From Roseiarcus sp963753135 (GTDB lineage Bacteria > Pseudomonadota > Alphaproteobacteria > Rhizobiales > Beijerinckiaceae), in the NCBI GenBank assembly GCA_963753135.1, contig CAVWBA010000020.1, positions 1 to 64,000 of the forward strand: a stretch of DNA of 64,000 nucleotides. The letters are read 5' to 3'. The notes beneath the pieces were generated by a model. It worked only from the letters and a program-made list of their open reading frames with translations, was not told the DNA's origin and made no database searches. This document shows positions 1 through 8,867 of the stretch, one piece after another (the stretch's first letter is position 1; every line of letters begins with the position of its first letter). Position numbers and translations under genes: made by a program.

Positions 1-1
1 T

Positions 2-1088
2 TGGCTCAGAATGCTGCTCGAGGACATGCTGGTCATCGACGCGGCCACCCTCTATCCGCGCTTCAACCGCGGCGGTTCGCTCTACGCCCTCGACGTCATC
101 GACGGGGCGACGATCAAGCCGCTGATCGGCGAGGATGGGCGCGCGCCCGAGCCGCCCGATCCGGCCTATCAGCAGATCCTCAAGGGCATCCCCGCCGCCG
201 ACTTCTCCGTCGAGGAATTGCTCTATCTGCCGCGCAACGTGCGCGCGCACAGGCTCTATGGCATGAGCCCGGTCGAGCAGATCGCGCTCACCGTCAACAT
301 CGCGCTGAGGCGCGACGCGGCGACGCTCGATTACTACCGCGCCGGCTCGACGCCGGACGCCTTCGCCACCCTGCCCAAGGAATGGACGGCGGACCAGATC
401 CGCTCGTTCCAGGATTATTTCGACGCGCTGATGAGCGGCAACCTGGCGCGCCGGCGCCAGACCAAGTTCATGCCGGCCGACTTCAAGCTGATCGAGGCCC
501 GCCAGCCGCCGCTCAAGGACCAGTACGACGAGTGGCTGGCGCGGCTCATCTGCTACGCCTTCTCGGTGCCCGTCTCGCCGTTCGTGAGCCAGGTCAACCG
601 CGCGACCGGCGAGACCATGCGCCAGCAGGCGACGCAGGAGGGGCTCGTGCCACTGAAGGCGTGGGTGAAGAACGCGCTCGACCATGTGATCCGCGTCTGC
701 ATGAACGAGCCGGGCCTCGAGTTCGTGTGGGTCGGCGACGACGCGGTCGATCCGCTCGAGCAGGCGCAGACGCTGCAGATCCTGGTCGGCGCCGGCATCA
801 AGACGCGCGAGGAGGCAAGGGCGGACCTGGGGCTTGCGCCGGCGGGCGGCGCGCCGAACGCGTCGAGCAAGCCGCAGGCAGGATTGGTGAAGTTACAATC
901 CTCATCACGACGAGCGAGGACAGTTCGCCTCCGCCGACAATGCGGCTGCCACCGTGGGCAGCCCGGCGCGCAAGCCGCGGCCGACGGGCGTGCAGGTTGC
1001 GAGGCAACGACTCCAGTTGCTTCCGGATTCTCCGATTGGGCAAGACCGCAGCTTCGCAAGAGTTGGCGGGTACTCCTCCAGCGAATAG
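2..1088 (+). CDS. Phage portal protein, 5' truncated by window edge, frameshifted near 3' end
   Basis: This is the C-terminal part of a phage portal protein, the dodecameric ring at the capsid vertex through which DNA is packaged. The frame is open from base 2, so the N-terminus lies outside the window. The segment around DYYRAGSTPDAF and the Q-V-N-R-A-T-G-E-T-M-R-Q-Q-A-T block are typical of portal proteins in alphaproteobacterial siphophages. Near 892-894 one extra T in AAGTTACAAT breaks the frame; removing it gives a continuation beginning KYNPHHDERGQFASADN, a tail common in this portal type, which then runs to a TAG at 1086-1088. The extra base may be a sequencing error or real decay. A second partial copy lies at 1665-1990. 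Confidence 0.8.
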
Positions 1089-1610
1089 CGTCGAATCCCC
1101 GAACGGAGTCAGTACGCCCTCGCGGGAACCTTAATCGACAAACGCTATGATGAAGTTATCGGCTACACACATTGCACGTATGCGACGCCTCTCGGAACCT
1201 ACACTATCGGAAGTAGAAGGGCATTTCACTTGCCCTCCAACCACGCCGGCGCCGCGCGATTGGTAAGTTCCGCTATCGAGGAGATGATCGTTATGCCAAG
1301 TGTAACGATATCGGAATGACGCACATGAAGGCAATTGTGCAAGGATTCGAGCAGTCAGCAACCGTTCGCGATAATGGTAAGGCAATATTCCCTCAGTACT
1401 CTGTCGTGGTCAAGTAGGACTTACCGGGCATGATACTTTGCGGCAACTCGATATCCGAACTCGGGCCCATGTTATTTCTTCTGTTGGACGGACTCTAACG
1501 ACGATCGACCAAAATCACTGCTTAACAATTGAGCATTCAGGATGGCCGGAACCTTGCGCTTGCCCCGAGCGCTATATTCCAGTCAGGTTCAGCATAGAAT
1601 TGAGCAAATA
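1089..1610 (+). pseudogene. Decayed coding remnants downstream of the portal gene
   Basis: No intact gene is present. Three open stretches on the plus strand read like protein but lack starts and are broken by stops or shifts. One begins near 1111 and contains the segment DEVIGYTHCTYATPLGTYTI. One near 1262-1417 contains MTHMKAIVQGFEQSATVRDN. One near 1382-1605 contains GWPEPCACPERYIPVRF. Base composition is less GC-rich than the neighbouring structural genes. I do not recognise a family. The most economical reading is one or more accessory genes inserted beside the portal and now broken; low complexity open frames by chance cannot be excluded. Confidence 0.35.
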
Positions 1611-1664
1611 GGCGAACGTCTCATCTCTTGTTAGCGATTGAGATAGCTGCAAATTGCGATCCCC

Positions 1665-1995
1665 GCCGACTTCAAGCTGATCGAGGCCCGCCAACCGCCC
1701 TTGAAGGGACCAGTACGACGAGTGGCTGGCGCGGCTCGTCTGCTACGCCTTCCGGTTCCGGTTTCGGCTTTCGTGTCGCAGGTGAACCGCGCGACCGGCG
1801 AGACGCTGCGCCAGCAGGCGACGCAGGAGGGGCTGGTTCCGCTCAAAGCGTGGGTCAAGAACGCGCTCGACCACGTGATCGCAGAACTGCATGAGCGAGC
1901 CTTTACTCGAATTCGTATGGGTCGGCGACGACGCAAATCGATCCGCTCGAGCAGGCGCAGACGCTGCAGACCGATGAACAGGGCATCTACACGCC
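1665..1995 (+). pseudogene. Partial duplicate of the portal gene C-terminal segment
   Basis: The DNA here closely repeats portal positions 475-780: the runs GCCGACTTCAAGCTGATCGA and ACGAGTGGCTGGCGCGGCTC occur in both. Translation in shifting frames gives PADFKLIEARQPPLK, then FVSQVNRATGETLRQQATQE, then KAWVKNALDHVI. At least three small indels separate the pieces, so no functional protein can be made. After about 1975 the copy diverges from the intact portal. It looks like the remnant of a second, related portal gene left by recombination between phages or by a tandem duplication. Confidence 0.75.
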
Positions 1996-2090
1996 CCGGA
2001 AGATGTTTGGCTAACAGCACGCCTGACCATGCCAAGCTAGGTCTGCGCGAAACAATCCTGCCCTCCAGACCCCAGCAATTCCGGGCATAA

Positions 2091-2105
2091 GAACAAAAAG
2101 AGAAC
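2091..2105 (+). promoter_or_regulatory. LexA (SOS) box, alphaproteobacterial type
   Basis: GAAC-N7-GAAC, with an A-rich spacer, matches the GTTC-N7-GTTC operator bound by LexA in Alphaproteobacteria. It sits immediately upstream of a good sigma-70 -35 element. No intact DNA-repair gene follows, so the operator appears orphaned. Confidence 0.6.
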
Positions 2106-2111
2106 ATTTCC

Positions 2112-2140
2112 TTGACCACTTACGCCGGTCATGGCATAGT
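2112..2140 (+). promoter_or_regulatory. Sigma-70-type promoter coupled to the LexA box
   Basis: TTGACC (2112-2117) and CATAGT (2135-2140) are separated by exactly 17 bases. The LexA box ends seven bases upstream of the -35. Downstream, GGGAGAA precedes an ATG at 2158, but the 2158-2331 frame looks non-coding (proline-rich, overlapping the next gene). Transcription from here would run into the protease gene at 2262. Confidence 0.5.
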
Positions 2141-2261
2141 CAACTACAGTGGGAGAAATGGCAGCGGCGATGACCCCGCCCTTCCCCACCCCCTTTCAAA
2201 CCATTCTTTCCTTGCGCGTCCCGCCCGCCGGGCCCGTTCGCTTGCTTCATCCGGAGCCTCA

Positions 2262-3423
2262 ATGTCCGCTCTCGACTTGTTCCTGCCGCTCGCCAAGGTC
2301 GACCTCGACCGGCGCCTCGTCACCGGGGTAGCGACTGCGGAGACGGCCCGATCGCTCGGGCGAGATTTTCGACTACGTCTCGAGCAAGCCCTATTTCGAG
2401 AAATGGTCGGCGGAAGCGGCAGCGGCGAGCGGCGGCAAATCGCTCGGCGCGGTTCGGGCCATGCACGGTTCCGTCGCCGCCGGCAAGTTGACCGACATCG
2501 CCTTCGACGATGACGCGAAGCGGGTCACGGTCTGCGCCAAAATCGTCGACGACGACGAATGGCGAAAGGTTCAGGAGGGAGTGTACACCGGCTTCAGCCA
2601 GGGCGGGCGCTATGTGAAGCGTTGGGCCGACCCCGAGACCGGACTCACCCGCTACACTGCCGAGCCGCATGAAATCTCGCTCGTCGATCTGCCCTGTGTT
2701 CCCGACGCAACGTTCGACGTGGTCAAGGGCGGCCTGGTCGAAAGGCGCGGTTTTGCTGCGCGCGACGAGGCGGCTGACACGGCCATGGATCAGGACCTCG
2801 ACGCCGACGGCGAGGCTTTCGACGCCGACAAGGGCGAGTTCTCGGCCGGGGAGCGTGAGAAAGGCGCGGAACAGGGCGTCGCCATGCCCGACGGCTCCTA
2901 TCCGATCCGGTCCGCCAAGGATGTCGAGAACGCCGTGAAGGACTATTATCGAAGCGGCAAGAAGCCGGACGTCAAGGCGCACATTGTTGCGCGCGCCAAG
3001 GCGATCGGCGCCGAGAGCGCGCTGCCGGAGGACTGGAGGGAAACGGCCGACAAGGCAGCCGGTCTCTCCGATGCGTTTGGTGGAGCGCGTGCGCCTGACG
3101 CGCTGGCCAAGGCCGCCGCAGCGCTAACCCACGCCGCGGCGAAGCTCGACCGCGCGACGGCTGAAAACGCCCGACTCCGGAAGGCGCTCGACGAACTCGC
3201 GCCCGGGCTCGCAGACCTGCAAAAGCGCATCGCGGCGGTCGAGTCCCAGCCGCTGCCGGCCAAGGCGGCATTGCGCTCTATAGCTAAAACAGCCGACGGC
3301 GCCGACGAGGGCCTGGTTAGCGCAGACGACGCCGTCCGGCGCCTAGCTTCGCTGCCAGCTCACGAGCGCGCGCTCGCACTCACCAAGCTCAGCCTCGCCA
3401 ATCCCGCGCCGCCGCGTTTCTGA
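2262..3423 (+). CDS. Phage prohead protease (XkdF-like) with C-terminal scaffold-like extension, frameshifted
   Basis: This head-maturation protease cleaves scaffold and capsid during prohead assembly. The start ATG at 2262 follows CCGGAGCC. Residues 1-28 are in one frame; an extra G at about 2345 (ACGGCCCGAT) moves the rest into the frame that runs to 3423. The restored protein (about 386 aa) has an XkdF/Peptidase_S78_2 core, with MHGSVAAGKL, VYTGFSQGGRYV and EPHEISLVDLPC typical of the family. Around residues 210-245 it has a DUF6582/ChaB-like stretch (YPIRSAKDVENAV), then an Ala-rich coiled coil (about 270-340) resembling a fused scaffold. The order portal-protease-capsid supports the role. 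The frameshift may be a sequencing error. Confidence 0.8.
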
Positions 3424-3738
3424 ACGGCCGCGCTGCCTTAGTCAGCATCAATCGTCCACTTCGAGACCCGCCGCCCTGCGACTTCCTCCCGGTCACAGTC
3501 GACGGAATCGCTGACGCCGCGGCGTCCAGCGAGGCGGCGGCCGAGGCTCAGCGGGCCATCGCCTTGCTTACGGCGGCGATCGGTCAGCCGCTCGACGCCT
3601 CGGCCGCCGCAGATTCTCTGCGGCCCTGCTCGCCGTTCGTACTTCAGGCGACAGCAGCAGTCAGCGAACGACCCGCTACCGCGCCACGAGTCGGCAATCG
3701 TCGCCGAAGCGACTTCTGGCGCTCTAAAGGAGCCTCCA
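3424..3738 (+). other. Stretch without a supported gene
   Basis: One plus-strand frame stays open through this interval and contains an alanine-rich stretch (DAAASSEAAAEAQRAIALL), but it has no convincing start codon or ribosome binding site and resembles no family I know. I treat it as intergenic or as a degraded small gene. Confidence 0.4.
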
Positions 3739-4041
3739 ATGACCCCTTTCAAGCCCGTCCTTGCCCTCGTTGCTATCTTTGGCCTGCTCGCTGGATGCAC
3801 TTCGACCGGGCAACTTACGCCTGCCGCATCAGCCGCCGTCACCACCGCCTACAATAATGTCTGCAACGCGCTGCCTTCGCTTGGCCCGGTTTCCGCTACG
3901 ATGAACGACGACGCCAAGAACGCCTACGCCCAGGCCCAGACGATCTGCGCGGCCGGCGCGCCGACGAACGCCATCGCTGCGGGAGTGGATATTGTCGCGG
4001 TGGAAAGCGCGCTTCTGCCCTACTTCAAGAACAAGGCGTAG
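3739..4041 (+). CDS. Small phage-region lipoprotein
   Basis: This is a 100-residue predicted lipoprotein. AAAGGAGCC lies just upstream of the ATG. Residues 1-19 form a signal peptide (basic N-terminus, hydrophobic ALVAIFGLLAG) ending in the lipobox LAGC, so the mature protein would start at Cys20 and be lipid-anchored. The rest is Ala-rich with three further cysteines and no recognised domain. It sits between protease and capsid genes on the same strand, an unusual site for a lipoprotein. It may be a morphon altering the lysogen's surface or excluding other phages; the function is unknown. Confidence 0.8.
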   Translation: MTPFKPVLALVAIFGLLAGCTSTGQLTPAASAAVTTAYNNVCNALPSLGPVSATMNDDAKNAYAQAQTICAAGAPTNAIAAGVDIVAVESALLPYFKNKA

Positions 4042-4317
4042 GCCCTCACTCTGGCCAAGAGATCGCCCCGCTAAGGCTGTGCGCGAAGTCAGGCGCAGTC
4101 GAACGTTCGACGAAGCTCGGCCCAGCAATACGCCGAAAGTCGCCTCAGTGGCGTCTCCGACCCGCATCGCTTTTGCGGCGATTCCGCGGAAACAAGTCGC
4201 ACTCGAAAACTGAGAATCCAGGATCCCCGGAACACCGTATCGGTGACGCTGCTATCGGGTCTCGCCGTCGCTCCAAGCCCTATCCCTAACCCCTATTCGC
4301 GCCAAAGGACTGATCTC

Positions 4318-5790
4318 ATGAACATCGCGCTGACGACCCAGGAGACGCTGGGTCTGATGAAGGATTCGCTCGCCAAGAACGTCACAGTCTCAACGGGTCT
4401 GACCGCGTATGACTTGCAGGCGCCGGCGAAGAACCTTTACCCGACGATTACGCCGCTCCGAAACTCTCTGCCGCGCGTCGCGCGCCTGAATCCTGGCGAC
4501 GCGGCTCATTGGCGGTCGATCTTTAGCACGACCGGTTCAGGCTTTGATGCGATGGGATGGGTGCCGGAAGGCCAACGCTCGGCAAGCATGTCTTATTCGG
4601 CGGTGTCCGTCACGCTCCCCTATGTCACGCTTGGTGAGGAAGACACGGTGACCTTCGAAGCCGAAGCCGCTGCGCAAGGCTTCGAAGACATCAACGCCAC
4701 CGCCACCTTGCGCATCCTGCAGAAAACGATGCGCAAAGAGGAGACCGCGCTGCTTGGCGGCAACACGTCGCTCGCGCTCGGTAAGCCTGGCAACCCAACA
4801 CTCAGCGCTTCGGGCACGGGAGCGACCCTCCCAGCCGCCACCTATTCGGTCATTGTCGTTGCGCTGACGTTTGAGGGCTATCGCAACTCGAGTCTTTCCG
4901 GCGGCGTCGCGACGACAATGACCATTACCGGCAACGACGGCAACACCTACACGTTGAGCGGCGGCTCTTCGCTACGCAGCAATAACGCGACACAGGCCGT
5001 TACTTCGGGCCAAACGCTGTTTGCGACCGCCCCGATCGTCAACGGGGCCGTCGCTTATGCATGGTATGTTGGGGCTGCCGGCTCGGAGACGCTGCAGGCG
5101 ATCACCACGATCAATAGCGCCGCTTTTAGCGCGCCGCTCACGACGGGTCAGCAGGCAGCAACCGCCGTCACTGCTGACAATTCTCGCAACCCAGGACTGG
5201 CGTTCGATGGATTGCTGACGGACGGCTTCAACCCGTCAACGAGCTCGTTCGTACAGGCGTTGCCGTCCGGTACTGCTGGGACTGGAACATTCCTCACACC
5301 CTCGGGCCGAGGCTCGATCAACGAGATCGACAATATGCTGATGCAGATGTGGAACACCTATCGGCTGTCGCCGACGGTGATCTATGTCAACGCCCAGGAG
5401 CAGAAGAACATCACGGCGAAATGCTTAACAAACGCATCTGGGCCGCTCGTTCGCTATAACGTCGACGCCTCTCAGTCGGCGCCTTACGAATTCACTGCCT
5501 CGGGCGTTGTGCGCTGGTATTATAATCCGTTCACTGGCGTCGAGATCCCGATGCCTGTGCATCCCGATCTGCCCCCTGGCACAATCCTCGCGTACTGCGA
5601 GCGATTGCCGGCATGGTATCAATCGAACGAGACGCCCAATGTCGCGGAGGTCCTGACGCGTCGCGACTATTATCGCGTCGATTGGCCAATCCGCACTCGT
5701 CGCCGCGAGTTTGGCGTCTACACGGAAGAGGTCCTGGCCATATACGCCTCATTCGGTATCGGCATCCTCACCAACATCGGCAACGGCTGA
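4318..5790 (+). CDS. Major capsid protein with inserted Ig-like domain
   Basis: This protein forms the capsid lattice. ATG 4318 is chosen because AAAGGAC lies eight bases upstream; the frame also opens 75 bases earlier but without a binding site. The 490-residue product has an HK97-type N-terminal arm and core (LYPTITPLRNSLPR, WVPEGQRSASMSY) and a C-terminal core (INEIDNMLMQMW, VEIPMPVHPDLPPG). Between roughly residues 155 and 295 there is a Gly/Ser/Thr-rich beta segment containing ATYSVIVVALTFEGYR. It resembles Ig or fibronectin-like domains inserted in phage capsids as surface decorations. The gene lies directly before the connector gene, as expected. Confidence 0.85.
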   Translation: MNIALTTQETLGLMKDSLAKNVTVSTGLTAYDLQAPAKNLYPTITPLRNSLPRVARLNPGDAAHWRSIFSTTGSGFDAMGWVPEGQRSASMSYSAVSVTLPYVTLGEEDTVTFEAEAAAQGFEDINATATLRILQKTMRKEETALLGGNTSLALGKPGNPTLSASGTGATLPAATYSVIVVALTFEGYRNSSLSGGVATTMTITGNDGNTYTLSGGSSLRSNNATQAVTSGQTLFATAPIVNGAVAYAWYVGAAGSETLQAITTINSAAFSAPLTTGQQAATAVTADNSRNPGLAFDGLLTDGFNPSTSSFVQALPSGTAGTGTFLTPSGRGSINEIDNMLMQMWNTYRLSPTVIYVNAQEQKNITAKCLTNASGPLVRYNVDASQSAPYEFTASGVVRWYYNPFTGVEIPMPVHPDLPPGTILAYCERLPAWYQSNETPNVAEVLTRRDYYRVDWPIRTRRREFGVYTEEVLAIYASFGIGILTNIGNG

Positions 5791-5872
5791 CGCTCGGCTG
5801 CGCTAAGCGCCTCGGGGCCGGGCGCAGAGCGCGCAGTCGTTTCGTTTTTTGGATCGTCTTTGCGAGCGTTGC

Positions 5873-6694
5873 ATGTCGCCATTTGATCTCACAAATCTTT
5901 CGGCGTTAAAGGCCTGGCTCGGACTGCCCTCCGCGCCCGGCCCGAGCGATGCGACGCTTACTGCGCTTGTCACGGCCGCGAGCCGCTCCGTCTACGCGGC
6001 GCTGAGCCGTCCGAGCGTACTGCCGCGCTCCTTTGCTGAAACGATTGATCTCGAGACGAGTCGTGTCACGCTGAGGCACTGGCCGGTGCTGCAGGTGGCC
6101 TCAGTGACATGGCGAGGAATTGATGTTCCGCCCGACGAGAACGCCAACCCAGAAGCGTCAGTCGGCTACGTCCTGGAGCCGGGCGAAGACGTTCCGCCGG
6201 GTCGGCCGCAAGCGCTTGATTTGTTCGGCCATCGATACCAGCCGGGACGCCAGAGTCTGCTCGTATCCTACAGCGCCGGATATGCAGTCCAAAACGAGGC
6301 GCAAACCGTTCCCGCCTCCGCTCCCCTCCAGCTCACGGCGTTTTCGCCTTACGGGCCTTGGGGATCGGACCTCGGCGTGACTTACACTGCGACCGGCGAG
6401 CCCTTGACGCCGGTTTCGGCGTCGCCGGCTGCCGGTCAATATGCAGTCAGCGGCGGGACCTATGCGTTCTCCGCGGCGGACGCCGGGCAATCGGTTTCCA
6501 TCTCTTACGGCTATGTCCCGCAGGATATCGCGCAGGCGACCCTGGAATTAGCGGCTGATCGCTTTCGCGCGGCCGAGCGCATCGGGCTCAAGTCGAAGTC
6601 GATCGGCGGTCAGGAAACGATCGCCTACGACACGAGCGCGATGCCGGCTCCGATCCAGGCGATGCTCCAACCCTATATGCGGGTCACCCTCTAA
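5873..6694 (+). CDS. Head-tail connector protein (gp6/adaptor-like) with inserted beta module
   Basis: This probably forms the adaptor ring under the portal. The start ATG at 5873 gives MSPFDLTNLSALKAWL, the usual N-terminus of gp6-like DNA-packaging connectors; an in-frame start at 5849 lies upstream but adds only non-conserved residues. The helical N-domain (1-60) and C-terminal helix (ATLELAADRFRAAERIG) fit the family. Residues about 145-220 contain an extra beta module ending in DAGQSVSISYGYV that recurs in the major tail protein and in the tail-tip protein. Length is 273 residues, longer than the usual connector because of this insertion. The stop overlaps the next start (TAATG). Confidence 0.75.
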   Translation: MSPFDLTNLSALKAWLGLPSAPGPSDATLTALVTAASRSVYAALSRPSVLPRSFAETIDLETSRVTLRHWPVLQVASVTWRGIDVPPDENANPEASVGYVLEPGEDVPPGRPQALDLFGHRYQPGRQSLLVSYSAGYAVQNEAQTVPASAPLQLTAFSPYGPWGSDLGVTYTATGEPLTPVSASPAAGQYAVSGGTYAFSAADAGQSVSISYGYVPQDIAQATLELAADRFRAAERIGLKSKSIGGQETIAYDTSAMPAPIQAMLQPYMRVTL

Positions 6695-7182
6695 TGTTCG
6701 CGCTCGAACTCGAGGGCCTCGAGGAAACAAGCGCCCAGATCGAGGGCTATCCGGCCGCATTGCAGGCGGCGCTCGGCGCCAAGGCGGCCGAACTCGCGGC
6801 GGCGCTCGCTGACCTGGTCAAGAACGATAAGCTTTCCGGGACCGTGTTGAATTCGCGCACCGGGGCGCTTGGGGCTTCAATCACGGCCAACGTCTCTGCC
6901 GATTCAGATGGTGTTCTCGCCTCGGTCAGCTCCGAAGGCGACGTGAAATACGCGGCGATCCAGGAGTACGGCGGCAAGACGAGCGCGCACGAGATCCTGC
7001 CCGCGAAGGCCAACGTGCTCGCCTTCCTCATTGGCGGCGCTCAGCATTTTGCGCGCAGAGTCGAGCATCCCGGCTCGCTGATCCCCGAGCGATCGTATTT
7101 GCGCTCGTCGCTCGAGGACATGAAAGACGAGATTCTCGCGGCGCTCGCCGGCGCTGCAGACGAGGCATGGGAGAGCGCATGA
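6694..7182 (+). CDS. HK97 gp10-like head-tail joining / tail completion protein
   Basis: This is a 162-residue protein of the HK97-gp10 family, which joins head and tail. The motif KYAAIQEYGGKT followed by PERSYLRSSLEDM is the family hallmark. Its ATG overlaps the connector stop (TAATG) and its own stop overlaps the next start (ATGA), indicating translational coupling within the morphogenesis operon. An Ala-rich helix precedes the core. No anomalies are seen. Confidence 0.85.
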   Translation: MFALELEGLEETSAQIEGYPAALQAALGAKAAELAAALADLVKNDKLSGTVLNSRTGALGASITANVSADSDGVLASVSSEGDVKYAAIQEYGGKTSAHEILPAKANVLAFLIGGAQHFARRVEHPGSLIPERSYLRSSLEDMKDEILAALAGAADEAWESA

Positions 7183-7613
7183 CCCGCGAAGCAGCCTTCT
7201 CCACGCTGTTCGCCACCGTTTCCTCGGCCTATCCGTGGGGTCTCGCGTCGCGGCGGATGAAGCTGTGGAGCGAAGTGCCCGCTGCGCTCCGCCCGGCGTT
7301 CTTCCAGCTCGAATCGGGGCCGGAGACCTATCAATGGGCCTCGCCCGCGGCGCCGAAGCGGACGCTCGAGGCCAAGCTCTTCCTCTACTTCGACGCCCGC
7401 GACCCGACGACGCCCGGCGCGACCGCGATCAACAATGCTCTCGATGCGATCGACGCGGCGCTTGCGCCTGCAAGCTCCAACATCGGCCTCGGCCGCCAGA
7501 CTCTCGGCGGCGTCGTATACGACTGCAAGATCGCGGGGGTGCCAGTGCGAGACACCGGCGACCTCGACGGCGACGGCCTAGCGGTGGTCGCGGTCCGGCT
7601 CATAGGGCCGTGA
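7179..7613 (+). CDS. Tail terminator/completion protein (DUF3168-like position)
   Basis: This is a 144-residue minor structural protein. The start at 7179 overlaps the preceding stop in ATGA; an ATG twelve bases earlier is less likely. The product, starting MTREAAFSTLFATV, lies where gene transfer agents and HK97-like phages encode the tail terminator, immediately before the major tail protein. The motifs RPAFFQLESG and LDGDGLAVVAVRL are compatible with this family, but assignment leans on position. Confidence 0.7.
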   Translation: MTREAAFSTLFATVSSAYPWGLASRRMKLWSEVPAALRPAFFQLESGPETYQWASPAAPKRTLEAKLFLYFDARDPTTPGATAINNALDAIDAALAPASSNIGLGRQTLGGVVYDCKIAGVPVRDTGDLDGDGLAVVAVRLIGP

Positions 7614-7719
7614 AGCTGAGGCGTCCCTCGTTCCGCTAACAACCTGACGGGAACGCGTTGCGCTCTTCAGCGGGCGGCGACTCGGTCCTCACTTCAATCG
7701 CCCAACGGAGTTCCCCCTT

Positions 7720-8472
7720 ATGTTCGTATTCGGCTCGGGCGTGCTGATCGGCACGCAATTGAACGTCGCCAATCCGACCCCGATCAACTTCGGGCTGGTC
7801 CAGAAGGTGAGCGTCGACACATCGGTGAGCGTCAAGGAACTCTACGGCCAATATGCGTTCCCGGTCGCCGTCGGATCCGGCACGCGCAAGGTGACGTGCA
7901 AAGCCACCTTGGCGCGCTTCAGCGGGCAAGCCCTCGGGCGCCTGTTCTACAATCAGACGCCCAGTCCCGGCGCGACGATATCCCAGTTTGCTGAGGTGCA
8001 TAGCGTTCCGGCCGCCAGCCCATATACGGTCACCGTCACCAACTCGACGCACTTCGCGGCCGACCAGGGAGTTGTTTACGCGGCAAGCGGCCTGCCGCTG
8101 CTCAACGTCGCGACGTTGACCGCGGCAGGGCAGTACACGTTCAACGCTTCGACCGGCGTCTACACCTTTTACTTGGGAGATGCGGGTGCCAGCGTCCTGA
8201 TCTCCTACACCTATACACAAACGGCGACGACAACTCAGAACCTGGCGATCGGAAACCCGCTCGTCGGACCGACGTCGACCTTCTCGGCGCTGCTATTCGC
8301 GACCGACCCGACGACAAACGCGCAGTTTTCGGTGACTCTCAATCAGTGCGTAGCCAGCAAGTTCTCATTCGACACCAGTATCGAGGACTTCTCGAAGCCG
8401 GACTTCGAGTTCCAGGCGTTCGCCAACGCCGCCGGTCAGGTCATGACATTCAACTTCGGAGATGCTGCATGA
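7720..8472 (+). CDS. Major tail (tube) protein with inserted beta module
   Basis: This probably polymerises into the tail tube. The 250-residue product starts at ATG 7720, about 100 bases after the previous gene. The N-terminal part (GTQLNVANPTPINFGLVQ; KELYGQYAFPVAV) and C-terminal part (KFSFDTSIEDFSKPDFEFQA) belong to the tube fold. Residues about 95-170 form an inserted module, with DQGVVYAASGLPL and DAGASVLISYTY, shared with the connector and tail-tip proteins. Its stop overlaps the chaperone start (ATGA). Position between terminator and assembly chaperone supports the call. Confidence 0.8.
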   Translation: MFVFGSGVLIGTQLNVANPTPINFGLVQKVSVDTSVSVKELYGQYAFPVAVGSGTRKVTCKATLARFSGQALGRLFYNQTPSPGATISQFAEVHSVPAASPYTVTVTNSTHFAADQGVVYAASGLPLLNVATLTAAGQYTFNASTGVYTFYLGDAGASVLISYTYTQTATTTQNLAIGNPLVGPTSTFSALLFATDPTTNAQFSVTLNQCVASKFSFDTSIEDFSKPDFEFQAFANAAGQVMTFNFGDAA

Positions 8473-8867
8473 GCGACGAGACGTTCGCCATATCGCTTGG
8501 CGGAAAGACCTGGTCGGTTCCGCATCTCCCGTTCAGGGCGATCAAGGCGATCCAACCGGCGCTGTTCGACGTCTATCTCGCAGCCGGCGGCTCCTCGATG
8601 TCGGCCGAGTCCGTCGCGCGTCTCAGCGAGGCTCAGCTCGATCGCCTTGCGGAAGCGACCTGGCGGGCGATCGCTTTCCTCGAGCCGGAACTCTCCTTGG
8701 TGAACTTTCTCGACCTTCCGTTCTCGGTCGGTGAACTGATCCAGGCGTTTCCCTCCGTGGCCAGAGCGGCTGGACTTCGCCCTGGCAGAATTGAGGATCA
8801 AGCTTCCCCTGCTTACGCGACGCCGGAGGCGTCGCAAAATGCGGGAAAGTCGATTTCGACGCCCTGA
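8469..8867 (+). CDS. Tail assembly chaperone, short (zero-frame) form
   Basis: This 132-residue protein is analogous to lambda gpG and GTA gp10. It helps assemble the tail tube around the tape measure. Start 8469 overlaps the previous stop (ATGA). The N-terminal part (KTWSVPHLPFRAIKAIQPAL) resembles the GTA tail assembly proteins. Near its end the zero frame reads G-GGA-AAG, the same slippery heptamer lambda uses between G and T, and a long -1 frame continues to 9088. Confidence 0.85.
   Translation: MSDETFAISLGGKTWSVPHLPFRAIKAIQPALFDVYLAAGGSSMSAESVARLSEAQLDRLAEATWRAIAFLEPELSLVNFLDLPFSVGELIQAFPSVARAAGLRPGRIEDQASPAYATPEASQNAGKSISTP
8843..8849 (+). promoter_or_regulatory. Programmed -1 frameshift site GGGAAAG
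   Basis: In the chaperone frame the codons are GCG GGA AAG. G8843 followed by GGA and AAG makes a perfect X_XXY_YYZ heptamer, identical to the lambda G/T site. A -1 slip gives ...NAGK then VDFDALIAQ..., joining the short chaperone to the downstream frame. Confidence 0.75.

Noticed and set aside
2320..2982. 220-residue minus-strand open frame opposite the protease gene
   Set aside because: Codon-complement shadow of a well-supported plus-strand gene; no family resemblance and no ribosome site.
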